The notes beneath the pieces are model-generated. The model was not told the DNA's origin, ran no database searches, and saw only the letters and a program-made list of their open reading frames with translations. From Alentia gelatinosa (Eukaryota > Annelida > Polychaeta > Phyllodocida > Polynoidae): a stretch of DNA of 64,000 nt. A program made the translations under genes and the position numbers. The DNA lies in the NCBI GenBank assembly GCA_950022655.1, contig OX465584.1, positions 59,522,841 to 59,586,840 of the forward strand, given 5' to 3'. Within the stretch, counting starts at the first letter, position 1, and each line of letters opens with the position of its first letter. Shown here in pieces: positions 43,390 to 55,027 of this stretch.

Positions 43390-43562
43390 CAGTAAAACCC
43401 CGGGGTTGCCGCTTACGCGGGGTGACCGCCTACACGGGGTTACAATAAACATCTAATAGAGGGACAAATTTCCGTTCCGAGCAAAAGTGTCCGCTGACGC
43501 GAGGTGCCCGCTGACGCGGGGTGGCCGCTTACGCGGGGTGTCCGTTAGGCGGGGTTCTACTG
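43390..43562. mobile_element. pogo/Tigger-like MITE 2
   Basis: CAGTAAAACCCCGGGGTTGC at the left and GGCGGGGTTCTACTG at the right, flanked by TA (43388-43389, 43563-43564). The interior repeats GCTTACGCGGGGTG-like words. 173 bp, no ORF. Confidence 0.75.
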
Positions 43563-43590
43563 TATAACGATTTTCTACCCCACTAACAGT

Positions 43591-44319
43591 GTTAAGCCCA
43601 TGGCCCATCTACCGATTATGGGTTGACCGATTAGCTCGCAAATCGTAGAGCAGTCGGTGAACTTGTCGCAGGCAAATTATGTAAGAGGGTGCGTCCACCA
43701 ACCACGACAAGGCTGCGACAACGGCTTTCCGATAAGGTCCACGACAGCTCTACGATTGGAAGGCGTGTCGTAGCCTTGTCGTGGTTGGTGGACCCTAGTT
43801 CCCGACAAGAGGCTACGACAAGGCCCCGACAGGCTGCAACACGAAGCTTGTCGGGAGGTTGTCAGGGGCCTTCCAACAAGGCTACGACAAAATCGAACAT
43901 GTTCGATTTTAGAGCCTTGTCGTGGCGTGTCGTGGCATGTCAGGAGGTTGTCGCAGAGGTCTACGATAGAAAATTTAGGTGGAGCTTGCTCTTCCCGACG
44001 TGCCCCGACAACGCTGTCGCAGAGCTCCTCTCCTCACGACAAGGCTGCGACAAGGCACCGATTGGAAATTTCTTGTCGGCGCGTGTCGCAGCCCTGTCGT
44101 GGTTGGTGGACGCACCCTCTAACCCTTCGCTCGACCGGCAGACATCAAGGTACTAAGCAAATCAGTTTACTAATCGGTGGGTTACCATTGCCTAGCTGTC
44201 CTACATCTACCGACTACGGCCAACTCCGTTAGGATGCCTTGCCTGAGACAAATTACCGTCCGTTTGTCGCCGACAAAGGTACATGAATGTTCCTAAATCG
44301 GTAGATGGGCATTGGGCTT
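43591..44319. mobile_element. Family C element C7 with nested element H1
   Basis: AAGCCCATGGCCCATCTACCG at the left, GGTAGATGGGCATTGGGCTT at the right. The interruption at 43685-44119 sits between AAATTATGTAA and TAACCCTTCGCTCG; the uninterrupted form AATTACGTAACCCTTCGCTC is seen at 32100-32119. Confidence 0.75.
43685..44119. mobile_element. Element H1 (GACAAGG word), TAA-flanked
   Basis: Ends GAGGGTGCGTCCACCAACCA and TGGTTGGTGGACGCACCCTC, TAA on both sides. GACAAGGCT/AGCCTTGTC words recur throughout. A perfect 22-bp palindrome at 43889-43910 is centred on CATG. The 155-residue frame across it only translates these words. Confidence 0.85.
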
Positions 44320-44700
44320 TATACCCACCATCCCATCTCCTCGAGGGCCGCGGGTAGAGTAAAGGCTTTCACAATTTGCCTGCGACAAGTTGACCGACTC
44401 TGATATGATTTACGAACTAATCGTTCAACACTGAATCGGTAGATGGGCATATAAGTTGTTGGTCAATTTGGGGGCACTAATCGGTGAGGGAGGGCATCTA
44501 ACCACTCATCTGTGTGTGTCACACTCAGTGATAAAATATGCTAATTACCGACCGATATCAGTAGCCACCATGGGGGCTGTTTCTTAAACTTTGTTGTCGC
44601 CTGCAACAGGAAGGACTATATTCTGTAATAATCGGGCACAATTTTGGAACATCTAACTGCAATTCATTGCCGACAAAGGTACATGTCATGGGGGCATTTT
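44320..44700. mobile_element. Family C fragment C8 and C-related fragment
   Basis: 44330-44452 holds the CTCGAGGGCCGCGGGT and GAATCGGTAGATGGGCAT blocks. 44560-44700 resembles 7241-7330 (TTGCCGACAAAGGTACATG). Both incomplete. Confidence 0.5.
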
Positions 44701-45518
44701 CTAATCTTAAGCCCAATGCCCATCTATCGATTCATGTACCTTTGTCGGCGACAAACGGACGGTAATTTGTCTTATCCAAGGCATCCTAATTGGAGTCGGC
44801 CGTAGTCGGTAGATGTAGGACAGCTAGGCAAGGGTCAGCCAACGATTAGTAGACCGATTTGCTTAGGACTAATATCCACCACCCCTTCTCCTCAATGTCC
44901 GCCGGTCGAGAGAAGGTTACATAATTTGCCTACGACAAGGTGACCGACTCCTATACGATTTGGGAACTAATCGCTCAACCCTGAATCGGTAAATGGGCAT
45001 CAGGCTTTAGGCAAATTTCTGGAAGGGGGTACCACACTGACCAACTCAATTTCGAGGCCTCGCCTGAGCTAATGATTGTTCTTTTGTCACCAAGAAACGA
45101 AGATTCATGTTCCGAAATCGTACAGTGTGCTATGGCTGATTCAGGATTGATTGATTAGTTTCCAAATCGTATAGGAGTTGGTGAAGTTGTCCCAGGCGAA
45201 TTACATAATAAGCCTGTGTCGGCCACCCAATCAAGCGACATTTCCCAAAGTTCCGTTTTCTGCGACTAGATTTATCAACATGTTAGTAAACTTTTGGCCA
45301 CTGATTTAGGAACATAGAAACCACACCTTGTCAGCAACAAAATAACATCTGAAGGAGATGGTTTACTAATTATTGCCTGACCCTTGCCTAGCTATGCTAC
45401 ATCTACCGACTACGGCCGACTCCGTTAGGATGCCTCGCCTGAGACAAATGACCGTCTGGTTGTCACCAACCAAGGTACATGAATGTTCCGAAATCGGTAG
45501 ATGTGTATTGTGCTTTGA
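44701..45518. mobile_element. Family C elements C9 and C10
   Basis: C9 (44701-45008) runs from AAGCCCAATGCCCATCTATC to GGTAAATGGGCATCAGGCT. C10 (about 45009-45518) has TTTATCAACATGTTAGTAAAC, ATCTACCGACTACGGCCGAC and ends GGTAGATGTGTATTGTGCTT. No ORF with a motif. Confidence 0.6.
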
Positions 45519-47339
45519 GCACATTGTTCCCGAGAACAAGAGAACAAGCTGTTCCAGTATTACCACTCTGACGACCCATCAATCATATCTTTCTCCATTT
45601 GTAAACAAGGCCAATGGTTTAGGTTATGACATGGACTTTGTTAAATGATATCAGATAAAAAATTATAATTTATTGTTCTATATTCTGATGGTATGCTTTC
45701 AGCCATATATAGACTGGCTCCAGTCCCTGCATCCTATGTCTACTCTCCTCGCTGGGATACAGGGACTGGTACAATCGGTAATGGTGTTAGATTTCTGGCG
45801 TTGAATAGCGCCAGTATTTCCAACACTCTCCATACAGATATCATGGCTACTGGTCAGATATCTGATGGGAGATTAATGCCTTCTCACTTTGATCTTAATC
45901 GGGTCACAGTCAAGAGTAGGCTAAATTTATTGCTATGACAACACAGGCAGCCATGGAACTAGAGGAGGGGAGGGGGAGGGGTAGGAGGAAGTATAGGGTT
46001 ACAGGGAGTGGCTTGGGGCCATAAACAGGAGATTCTGTTCATAGTGGACAAGTCTTTGACTCATGGGCCAGTCAGAGAAGGATACATACTTTAATGAACT
46101 TTATTTTGATTGTGATTAATCATTGAATGAATGTTCATAATCAAAGACTTGAGCAAGTCTAAACCATATGGTGAACTGTTGGAAAGTGTCATTTCATACC
46201 ATTTTTCATTATACCACCAAAATGGCATCTATTGATTGAGTTCCCCTTAAAAGTCTGTTGACTGTGCCACCGACTGCACGTCAGTATGGTTATCAAATAA
46301 TAGTTGACGGTGCAGTGTATGCCTGGTTTTATTATTCTACCCCTAATAAAAAACTCCATAGGCTTAACATTGGGTCACTGTATTCGGTCTGGAGTTCAGA
46401 AAAATGAAAAATATTGCTCTAGTGGGATACACTTTACAAATGACATCATCTGTTAATGTAGAAGTAATTTAGACGGGCGGGGTAGGATAAATTCTAAACC
46501 AAACTCAAGTTAGTCGTGTTATTGTTCATTTGGCTTAACTACCAATTTTTTAATAAACGTGTATGGCTAGGTGGTCCGTATTTTAGTGTACGGACCCGCG
46601 GTCCGTGCAGTATTTTTACGTCATCTGCCGAAACGGTGCGTATTTACAGTATATACGGCATGGGTATATAGTAAATAAATGTTTCGAAATCGGTAGATGT
46701 GCATTGGACTTTATGATAGGGAGGATATTTGCATGTATGACAGACTATTACACCGTTATTGTAATAAATCATATGGACAATAAAAGCTGTTTATATAAAA
46801 AAATATATATATATATCTGTTGTGATTGCTGGCTTTTAATTAATTTTGTTCGTGATGCCATATTAATTACCTTCAGGATTGTATAAGCTGTAACTCGAAC
46901 AATCTGTGCCCGTATAATTATACCTTTTTTTATTCAAGACTTATTTAACGACAAAAAATATTCGCCTGGGTATATGTTGATGTTTTATATTGGTATGACA
47001 TAATCTCAGTGGTACTACAATTATTGAGCTCATAACAGTTTATTTGGAGATATTTGATGAGGCCCATATTAAATGACAAAAATATTGGCCTGGGTATATG
47101 TTGATTTTCCAATTTGCTGTCACCTAATCTGAGTGGTACTATAATCATTGTATTGAAAATAAGATAAAGATGTAATATAATCCACAGAAAACCAGACAAG
47201 CTGATTAAATTAAGAATGAATTCATATGGGGGTAAATTATACATCGAGATAGGGGGGGGGGGATTTGATTTGCTTTGCAACGTTTCGTCTACATTCAGTA
47301 GACTTTGTCAGGCAATATGTTAATAATAAGATAGAAACT
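45519..47339. other. No gene; small repeat fragments
   Basis: 46475-46500 (GGCGGGGTAGGATAAATTCT) is a D-type terminus, also seen at 2883 and 3327. 46680-46708 holds a family C terminus scrap. A short direct repeat, CTGGGTATATGTTGAT, occurs at 46966 and 47091. G run at 47251-47260. No coding sequence recognised. Confidence 0.45.
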
Positions 47340-47475
47340 GATGACTGTTTGCTCAGTGTCCTCGTTCGCCATCAAGTATGGAGTGCGCAGTGATAGGGAC
47401 GAGGCGATAGTCGAGTTAATATTCTAAAGCGCTCCAAACGAGATGGTGAACGGGGACTCAGACCGAACACAAATA
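47340..47475. mobile_element. Palindromic D element (arm class 10, second copy)
   Basis: TCCTCGTTCGCCATC pairs with GATGGTGAACGGGGA. The core variant GAGGCGATAGTCGAGT is at about 47411. The tail 47518-47600 repeats GAGAACGAG/GTTCTTG words and ends at ATACCAGGCC. Confidence 0.7.
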
Positions 47476-47649
47476 TGTTTCTGGTTTTATCTGAGCCTGG
47501 AAATATTCATCTGTTTACCACCCGTTGAGTACAAGTTACCGTTCTTGCAAGCCCGTAGAGAACGAGTTTCTAATGTTAAGGCTATGGACGCTCATACCAG
47601 GCCAATATAATTGCTGCATATTTGCATTCCTAATATTAGATAAATGCCA

Positions 47650-48210
47650 ATTATTAAGGCACATTTTACATACACAATAATGACTGGTTTTGTGTATGAG
47701 TGGCCGTAATCTCCGAGTAATTGATGCATAGCAATATCCGAGCAGTTAGCGAGGATATTTCGTCGTCAATTAGGAGGGGATTATGGTCACTCAAATACAA
47801 AACCAGTTGGTATTGTATTTATTACCCACCTACAAGATTGATAACAAGTCTATTGCAATTAAAAAGTTTCTGCAAAACATTCAGTTCAGACACCACAGCA
47901 TTGTAAAGTGTGGCAGTAATTCGGTGTAAATTTACACCAATAATATAGTTTGCCATTAACCTGTACTTTAGCATGCAAAGTGTGTTATGACGGTAAATGA
48001 GATAATTATTATTGACTCTAAATAATCCATATTGAATGAACATTCAATAAACATATTTCGAAGTACATGATGATTCAACCTTATCATGGACAGGACTATT
48101 TTTCCGGAATCTCCTGCAGGAGATTCAGACATGCCAGAATCTCCAGGTAGCTAGTTCCAGGTGCCCTATACATTTCCTATGGATACTCCGTAATAGATGA
48201 GTAATAAAGT
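47650..48210. mobile_element. Q element, copy 4
   Basis: The palindrome at 47680-47815 (TGACTGGTTTTGTGTATGAG with ATACAAAACCAGTTGGTATT) is followed by the body beginning TTATTACCCACCTACAAG and ending near TAGATGAGTAATAAAG. AATCTCCTGCAGGAGATTC is at about 48109. Copy 5 is 49884-50444. Confidence 0.7.
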
Positions 48211-48429
48211 ACATGAAGATGCTGTTATATAGTTGCTCAGTTTTTAAGAGTAGTACTCTATTGATTGTAACCAATAGATGCCCCTTATGGAGTGTTACAT
48301 GGGGCAAGTTTGGAAAGCTAGGCCAAGGGAAAGTGCACCTTTATCTCTCAATAGAGAAATTGGAACTTAACAGCATCCTCATGCTTTCACAGTCTGCCAT
48401 GGCAGGGATACATTTATATAGAACTGCAT

Positions 48430-48570
48430 CGAGAATCGTATAAATAGACAATACTCCACAAGTTTGGATGTGCCTGCATAGTCATCGAGGCGAAGCCGAG
48501 TGACGATTATGGCACATCCAAACGAGTGGAGTATTGACTATTTTACGATTCGAGTGCGGTTCTGGATTTA
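48430..48570. mobile_element. Palindromic D element (arm class 9, duplicated)
   Basis: GAGAATCGTATAAATAGACA pairs with TGACTATTTTACGATTCGAG. The exact core GAGGCGAAGCCGAGTGA is at 48487-48503. It ends TTTATCTCACCC. The second copy is at 50664-50804. Confidence 0.75.
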
Positions 48571-48875
48571 TCTCACCCATTTCTATGATGTTAGATAGTA
48601 TCAGAATATCAGAACAGCTCGAATATACCTAGCGAATCCATATGACGTCATCTCAAATTCACTACGCCACGGCAGTGGCGTAGTATCGTCACTGTACGGG
48701 GGTGATCGTTGAATATCTTTTCCTAATGTTATTTCTATGGCGAAGCTTGTACCAGGGGTGAGATAAATACGGTGACCTAGTGCACTTGTCATATTCCATT
48801 GACAGAGAAACCGAATATGGTCTGACCCAAAAAACATGTTTGATCAGACTCAACTCCATCAAAACACAGCACCTG

Positions 48876-49260
48876 ACCCGGCGTTTACATTGGACGACTA
48901 AATACGTGGCGACTGTAGATCGTCAGCCAATAGTCACCAGGCGGTGGCAATGTCCACCGCAAAAGTCGTCTACGTCAGAATTTACCCGAGCGTTCACACT
49001 GACGACTATGTGTTTTCACAGAATCGCTGCCCCTGTAGACGACTAATTCAAGCCGCCTTAAAATTGTCGCCGAGGTCAGAGCGTGTCTAATAGTCGTGAG
49101 GTGGTGCCGTATTACGTAACCAGACGTAACCAGACGATCTGCAGTCGCCACACACTTGGCGTTTACATTAGACGACTTCTAGCCTTTTACTGCTGAAAGT
49201 CGTCAGGCTCCGCTAAAATGAAGAATCGCCGCCTATAATCGTCTAATGTAAACGCCGGGT
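48876..49260. mobile_element. Element O (GACGAC word), source of satellite sequence
   Basis: Ends ACCCGGCGTTTACATTGGAC and TCTAATGTAAACGCCGGGT. GACGACT/AGTCGTC words repeat throughout. The right ~52 bp (about 49211-49262) matches the 64-bp satellite unit at 62640-63835 at about 48 of 52 positions. No ORF. The second copy is at 51110-51494. Confidence 0.75.
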
Positions 49261-49837
49261 AAGCTTGAGCTACTAAGTAATTCTTCAGCCATATGAGAAG
49301 CAATGATGACAAGCCATAAAATCAATTGCGTGGGTAATAATATAAATAATCACTTGTGAATGTGGTGGTCTTCCATGATGCTGTCACACACTTTCACCGT
49401 TACTCTCATCACTGCATTAATAATAGATTTTTTTTGTTTGATATTTATTAAAACCCAATAAGGCCAAAACTGAGTAGGCACTTAAAATAGTCCCTAAAAC
49501 AAAGAGCTACGTGTCTGGAGGTTGTACCAGTGGGCTACGAGTTCACATTTCTGGTGAGGGGAAAAAAATCATAACTCTGCATTCAAGTCTTCGCCAATTA
49601 TTCCCCATCTTCAGTAGGACATGCTCCCCTTTGAGATTAAAATAAGGAAGTCAGAGTTACAAACTATAAGCGGCCCTCGCTTCTGTGTCCGGGTGTGCTG
49701 GGGACAGTTCTTAGCTTTTAAAGGCATGTCCTACAATTTACAGTGGCGCCACCTGGTATTTTTTTTAATATTGTCAATACTAATCAAAACTGGTCCTTTG
49801 AGATCAATTAGGATGGCAAATGTGCAGATTTAATTTT

Positions 49838-52071
49838 AATATAATTGCTGCATATTTGCATTCCTAATATTAGATAAATGCCAATTATTAAGGCACATTT
49901 TACATACACAATAATGACTGGTTTTGTGTATGAGTGGCCGTAATCTCCGAGTAATTGATGCATAGCAATATCCGAGCAGTTAGCGAGGATATTTCGTCGT
50001 CAATTAGGAGGGGATTATGGTCACTCAAATACAAAACCAGTTGGTATTGTATTTATTACCCACCTACAAGATTGATAACAAGTCTATTGCAATTAAAAAG
50101 TTTCTGCAAAACATTCAGTTCAGACACCACAGCATTGTAAAGTGTGGCAGTAATTCGGTGTAAATTTACACCAATAATATAGTTTGCCATTAACCTGTAC
50201 TTTAGCATGCAAAGTGTGTTATGACGGTAAATGAGATAATTATTATTGACTCTAAATAATCCATATTGAATGAACATTCAATAAACATATTTCGAAGTAC
50301 ATGATGATTCAACCTTATCATGGACAGGACTATTTTTCCGGAATCTCCTGCAGGAGATTCAGACATGCCAGAATCTCCAGGTAGCTAGTTCCAGGTGCCC
50401 TATACATTTCCTATGGATACTCCGTAATAGATGAGTAATAAAGTACATGAAGATGCTGTTATATAGTTGCTCAGTTTTTAAGAGTAGTACTCTATTGATT
50501 GTAACCAATAGATGCCCCTTATGGAGTGTTACATGGGGCAAGTTTGGAAAGCTAGGCCAAGGGAAAGTGCACCTTTATCTCTCAATAGAGAAATTGGAAC
50601 TTAACAGCATCCTCATGCTTTCACAGTCTGCCATGGCAGGGATACATTTATATAGAACTGCATCGAGAATCGTATAAATAGACAATACTCCACAAGTTTG
50701 GATGTGCCTGCATAGTCATCGAGGCGAAGCCGAGTGACGATTATGGCACATCCAAACGAGTGGAGTATTGACTATTTTACGATTCGAGTGCGGTTCTGGA
50801 TTTATCTCACCCATTTCTATGATGTTAGATAGTATCAGAATATCAGAACAGCTCGAATATACCTAGCGAATCCATATGACGTCATCTCAAATTCACTACG
50901 CCACGGCAGTGGCGTAGTATCGTCACTGTACGGGGGTGATCGTTGAATATCTTTTCCTAATGTTATTTCTATGGCGAAGCTTGTACCAGGGGTGAGATAA
51001 ATACGGTGACCTAGTGCACTTGTCATATTCCATTGACAGAGAAACCGAATATGGTCTGACCCAAAAAACATGTTTGATCAGACTCAACTCCATCAAAACA
51101 CAGCACCTGACCCGGCGTTTACATTGGACGACTAAATACGTGGCGACTGTAGATCGTCAGCCAATAGTCACCAGGCGGTGGCAATGTCCACCGCAAAAGT
51201 CGTCTACGTCAGAATTTACCCGAGCGTTCACACTGACGACTATGTGTTTTCACAGAATCGCTGCCCCTGTAGACGACTAATTCAAGCCGCCTTAAAATTG
51301 TCGCCGAGGTCAGAGCGTGTCTAATAGTCGTGAGGTGGTGCCGTATTACGTAACCAGACGTAACCAGACGATCTGCAGTCGCCACACACTTGGCGTTTAC
51401 ATTAGACGACTTCTAGCCTTTTACTGCTGAAAGTCGTCAGGCTCCGCTAAAATGAAGAATCGCCGCCTATAATCGTCTAATGTAAACGCCGGGTAAGCTT
51501 GAGCTACTAAGTAATTCTTCAGCCATATGAGAAGCAATGATGACAAGCCATAAAATCAATTGCGTGGGTAATAATATAAATAATCACTTGTGAATGTGGT
51601 GGTCTTCCATGATGCTGTCACACACTTTCACCGTTACTCTCATCACTGCATTAATAATAGATTTTTTTTGTTTGATATTTATTAAAACCCAATAAGGCCA
51701 AAACTGAGTAGGCACTTAAAATAGTCCCTAAAACAAAGAGCTACGTGTCTGGAGGTTGTACCAGTGGGCTACGAGTTCACATTTCTGGTGAGGGGAAAAA
51801 AATCATAACTCTGCATTCAAGTCTTCGCCAATTATTCCCCATCTTCAGTAGGACATGCTCCCCTTTGAGATTAAAATAAGGAAGTCAGAGTTACAAACTA
51901 TAAGCGGCCCTCGCTTCTGTGTCCGGGTGTGCTGGGGACAGTTCTTAGCTTTTAAAGGCATGTCCTACAATTTACAGTGGCGCCACCTGGTATTTTTTTT
52001 AATATTGTCAATACTAATCAAAACTGGTCCTTTGAGATCAATTAGGATGGCAAATGTGCAGATTTAATTTT
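49838..52071. repeat. Segmental duplication 2, copy 2 (2,234 bp)
   Basis: Repeats 47604-49837 in tandem. Contains Q (49884-50444), D (50664-50804) and O (51110-51494). Apparent identity means it is very recent or an assembly artefact. Confidence 0.9.
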
Positions 52072-52145
52072 TTGTCCAGTTTATCCAATTTTGATAGGTA
52101 AAATAGGGCAATTTTTTCATTTGTTTGATTAACATTGGAGATTAA

Positions 52146-52427
52146 GGCCCGGCGTCCACCTACTACGATATGGCACCGATATGCCCTACGATGCACCTCC
52201 CGATGCAAAATCAAAATCACGTCAGAAGGTCACCTAATATCGGGGCAGTTGACCACGTTTCTGCGATTAGACACCGATAAAAAACCCATACAATGCGTGG
52301 TGGATTGGCATGTCTAGACATGTGTCTACGATTTTGTACCTTCCCGATATGGCACCGATTTTGACATTTTGTATCGGTGCCATATCGGGAGGTCTACGAT
52401 TCTATCGTAGTGGGTGGACGCCGGGCC
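52146..52427. mobile_element. Family A element A9
   Basis: TAA-GGCCCGGCGTCCACCTACT to GGGTGGACGCCGGGCC-TAA; exact TAA duplication, 282 bp. A10 begins right after the shared TAA. Confidence 0.85.
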
Positions 52428-52430
52428 TAA

Positions 52431-52711
52431 GGCCTGGTGTCGACCTACTCCGATATGGCTCTGATATTGTTTACGATGCAGCTTCCGATAAAATATCAAA
52501 ATCGCGTCGGAAGGTCACCAAATATCGGGACAATTAACCACATTTCTCTGATTAGGCACCAAAAAAAACATTACGATGCGTGGTTGACTAGACATGTCTA
52601 GACAGATGTCTACAATTTTGCACCTTCCCGATATGTCTCTGATATTTGCTTTCTGTATCGGTGCCATATCGGTAGGTCTAAATTTCTATTGTAGTAGGTG
52701 GACGCCAGGCC
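52431..52711. mobile_element. Family A element A10, tandem to A9
   Basis: TAA-GGCCTGGTGTCGACCTACT to GTAGGTGGACGCCAGGCC-TTA. More diverged than A9. One TAA separates the two elements. Confidence 0.8.
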
Positions 52712-52774
52712 TTATTGAAAAATATGGTTTATTTCAATTATCTATTACGTATCTACTATATTCTCGGAACGAAA

Positions 52775-52926
52775 TCGTAGACCCCTTTTTTTTCATCGGT
52801 GCCAAATTGCAGAAACATGGTCAACTGCCCCGATATTAGGTGACCTTCCGACGCGATTTTGATTTTGTATCGGGAGGTCCATCGTAGAGCATATCGGCGC
52901 CATATCGTAGTAGGTTGACACCAGGC
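52775..52926. mobile_element. Family A fragment A11 (5'-truncated)
   Basis: Keeps the right half: TCAACTGCCCCGATATTAGG, TTCCGACGCGATTTTG and the end AGGTTGACACCAGGCC-TAA. Confidence 0.75.
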
Positions 52927-53181
52927 CTAACATTATCATTATATTGATCTCAAAATCAAAAACTAGCATTTTATGTTAGAAATGTGTTCTACAACACTTT
53001 GAGATCATCATATTCAATTCAGGGAAATGACATGGGTTTTAATTTTCAAGGCAAATTGTCCGATATGCCTTTAATAAAATACTGGTGAACTGCCCCACTT
53101 TTGTTTGTTTCTTGGTTCAAAGACATCACTTGCTGCAGCACAATGTATTTGTGGGTTCGTCTATGTAGTATACATCGCTTA

Positions 53182-53463
53182 GGCCTTGCGTCCACCTACT
53201 ACGATAGAAATTTAGACCTACCGATATGGCACCAATACAAAAAGCAAATATCAGAGACATATCGGGAAGATGCAAAATCATAGACATATGTCTAGACATC
53301 CCAATCAACCATGTATTGTATGGGGTTTTTCTGGTTGCCTAATCGCAGAAATGTGGTCAACTGCCCCGATATTAGGTGACCTTCCGACGCGATTTTGAGT
53401 TTTTATCGGGAGGTGCATCGTAGACCATATCGGAGCCAAATCGTAGTAGGTGGACGCCGGGCC
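53182..53463. mobile_element. Family A element A12
   Basis: TTA-GGCCTTGCGTCCACCTACT to AGGTGGACGCCGGGCC-TTA; exact TTA duplication, 282 bp. Confidence 0.85.
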
Positions 53464-53524
53464 TTAGACGTGGGTTTTGTAAATTTGATGCCAAGAACCC
53501 CAGTCCCACCACTCACTATCGATA

Positions 53525-53705
53525 TGTCCGTTTCCCTTGACCAACGGAAATGGTGTAGATTTTTTTAGTTCTCCTAAAAGCCTATTTCCATTGGCCGCCA
53601 TCTACATACAAGGCTCAGAGGAGTGGACCTTTAGCACTGCTGACGCAAAATGGAAATGGGGCTTTAGGAGAACTCGTCGGCCAATGGAAACGGGTCCTTT
53701 AGGGG
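53525..53705. mobile_element. Inverted-repeat element with GGAAATGG arms
   Basis: GTTCTCCTAAAAGCCTATTT near 53569 pairs with AAATGGGGCTTTAGGAGAAC near 53654. TCCGTTTCCCTTGACCAACG pairs with CGGCCAATGGAAACGGG. Non-coding. Confidence 0.65.
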
Positions 53706-53849
53706 CCATAAATTTATTCTCTCGTACTTAATTTTGCAGAAAATGGGCCAGCATTTGCCTACAAAAATAGAGGCATTTTTATAGGAAGAAATTTGTGAAA
53801 TTGTGAAAAAGGGGTGTTTCCCTGATGCATATTCAAGCATAGATTGACT

Positions 53850-54250
53850 TCTCGAGAAAATGACACCGATTTTGTTTGTGTTCCCTCCTCTTCCTGATAA
53901 CCATTTATGTGTTCCATGTGCACCGATTGTTCAAGATGTTTAGGACCTGACCAGTCTGAAGAATATGTGCTTCTAGGGTTCACATAGAAATCGGTGACGG
54001 TCAGCAAAAAATGTGGGGGGGGGGGGGGTTTAATGGAAAATTGAGGTGGTCACCGACCGATTTTGGGTCAACCTCACCGATTAATTCAACCTGGTTTAAT
54101 TTCGTCGTCGGCCTCAAAAGTCGGTTGGTGCTATATCATGTAATGTTGGAGAGAACAATCGTCAACTGTTTCTGTCATATAATCTGTCGGCGATGCTAAA
54201 TGTCATAATCGGCGGTAATAATCGGTAGGTTTAAACGCCACATCAGCCTT
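53850..54250. mobile_element. ACCGATT-rich repeat (family L)
   Basis: Contains GACACCGATTTTGTTTGTG, CACATAGAAATCGGTGACGG, a G run (54014-54027) and GGTCACCGACCGATTTTGGG. Pieces recur at 37396-37520, 58600-58690 and 59381-59600. Boundaries unclear. Confidence 0.5.
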
Positions 54251-54254
54251 GTTT

Positions 54255-54586
54255 TCACTACATTTCATCCGTCCATAGATAACCACAGATTTCGGAACAT
54301 TTATGTACGTTTGTCGGCGACAAACGGAGGTTAATTTGTCTCAGCCGAGTCATCCTAACCAAGTTGGTAGATGTAGGACAGCTAGGCAAGGCTACCCAGC
54401 GATTCATGAACACTCGGTTTCTTTGGTTTTTGCCCTCCCCCAGCGATTAGTGGATCAAACACCGATTTTATCAGTGTGCGGATCGAGCGAGGGGTTACGT
54501 AATTTGCCTGCGACAAGGTGACCGACTCCTATACGATTTGGGAACTAATCGTTCAACCCTAAATCGGTAGATGGGCATCCGGCTTT
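54255..54586. mobile_element. Family C element C11 (diverged left end)
   Basis: GATTTCGGAACATTTATGTACG and TTTGTCGGCGACAAACGGAG at the left, AAATCGGTAGATGGGCATCC at the right. Internal deletions relative to C2. Confidence 0.6.
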
Positions 54587-54587
54587 A

Positions 54588-54900
54588 AGGCCAATGCCCA
54601 TCTACCGATTTCGGAACATTTATGTACGTTTGCCGGCGACAAACGCAGGGTAATTTGTCTCGGGCGAGGTATCCTAACGGAGTCGGTAGATGTAGGACAG
54701 CTAGGCAAGGCTACCCAGCGATTAGTGAACCAGCTCCTTCAGATGTCCTTTTGTCGCCAACAAGTTGTGGTTTTTCCCTCCCCAGCGATCAGTGGACCAT
54801 ACACCGATTTTATAAGTGTGCGTATATATGTCGGTAGGTGTAGACCGATTTCCTGAGGACTAATACCCTCCAGCCCCTCTCCTCGAGGGCCGCGGCTTTA
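54588..54900. mobile_element. Family C element C12 (right end lost)
   Basis: Close to C2 (26168-26470) from AAGGCCAATGCCCATCTACC through CTCGAGGGCCGCGG, then stops near TTTAGGTACC. Tandem to C11, with TTTA between. Confidence 0.65.
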
Positions 54901-55027
54901 GGTACCTGTGTCATATGAAATAATAGCCCTGTCCCATATTTCATTGGGTCAGGAAACTAGTCTAATCTAACGCTCATGTCGAATCGAAAGGCGTGACAGA
55001 AGGCGCCAACGACGAAGTCGCTAGTTG

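Larger units (their letters stand above)
47604..49837. repeat. Segmental duplication 2, copy 1 (2,234 bp)
   Basis: Starts AATATAATTGCTGCATATTT and ends GTGCAGATTTAATTTT. Copy 2 follows with no spacer and I found no difference between them by eye. It holds a Q element (47650-48210), a class 9 D palindrome (48430-48570) and element O (48876-49260). Confidence 0.9.

Noticed and set aside
43689..44156. 155-residue open frame, and a similar 123-residue frame at 57592-57963
   Set aside because: They lie inside elements H1 and H2 and only translate the repeated GACAAGG words between inverted ends. No domain or codon signal.
47721..52067. Several pairs of identical short ORFs in the two halves of the duplication
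   Set aside because: Their identity comes from the DNA duplication. They cover transposon sequence and show no motif.
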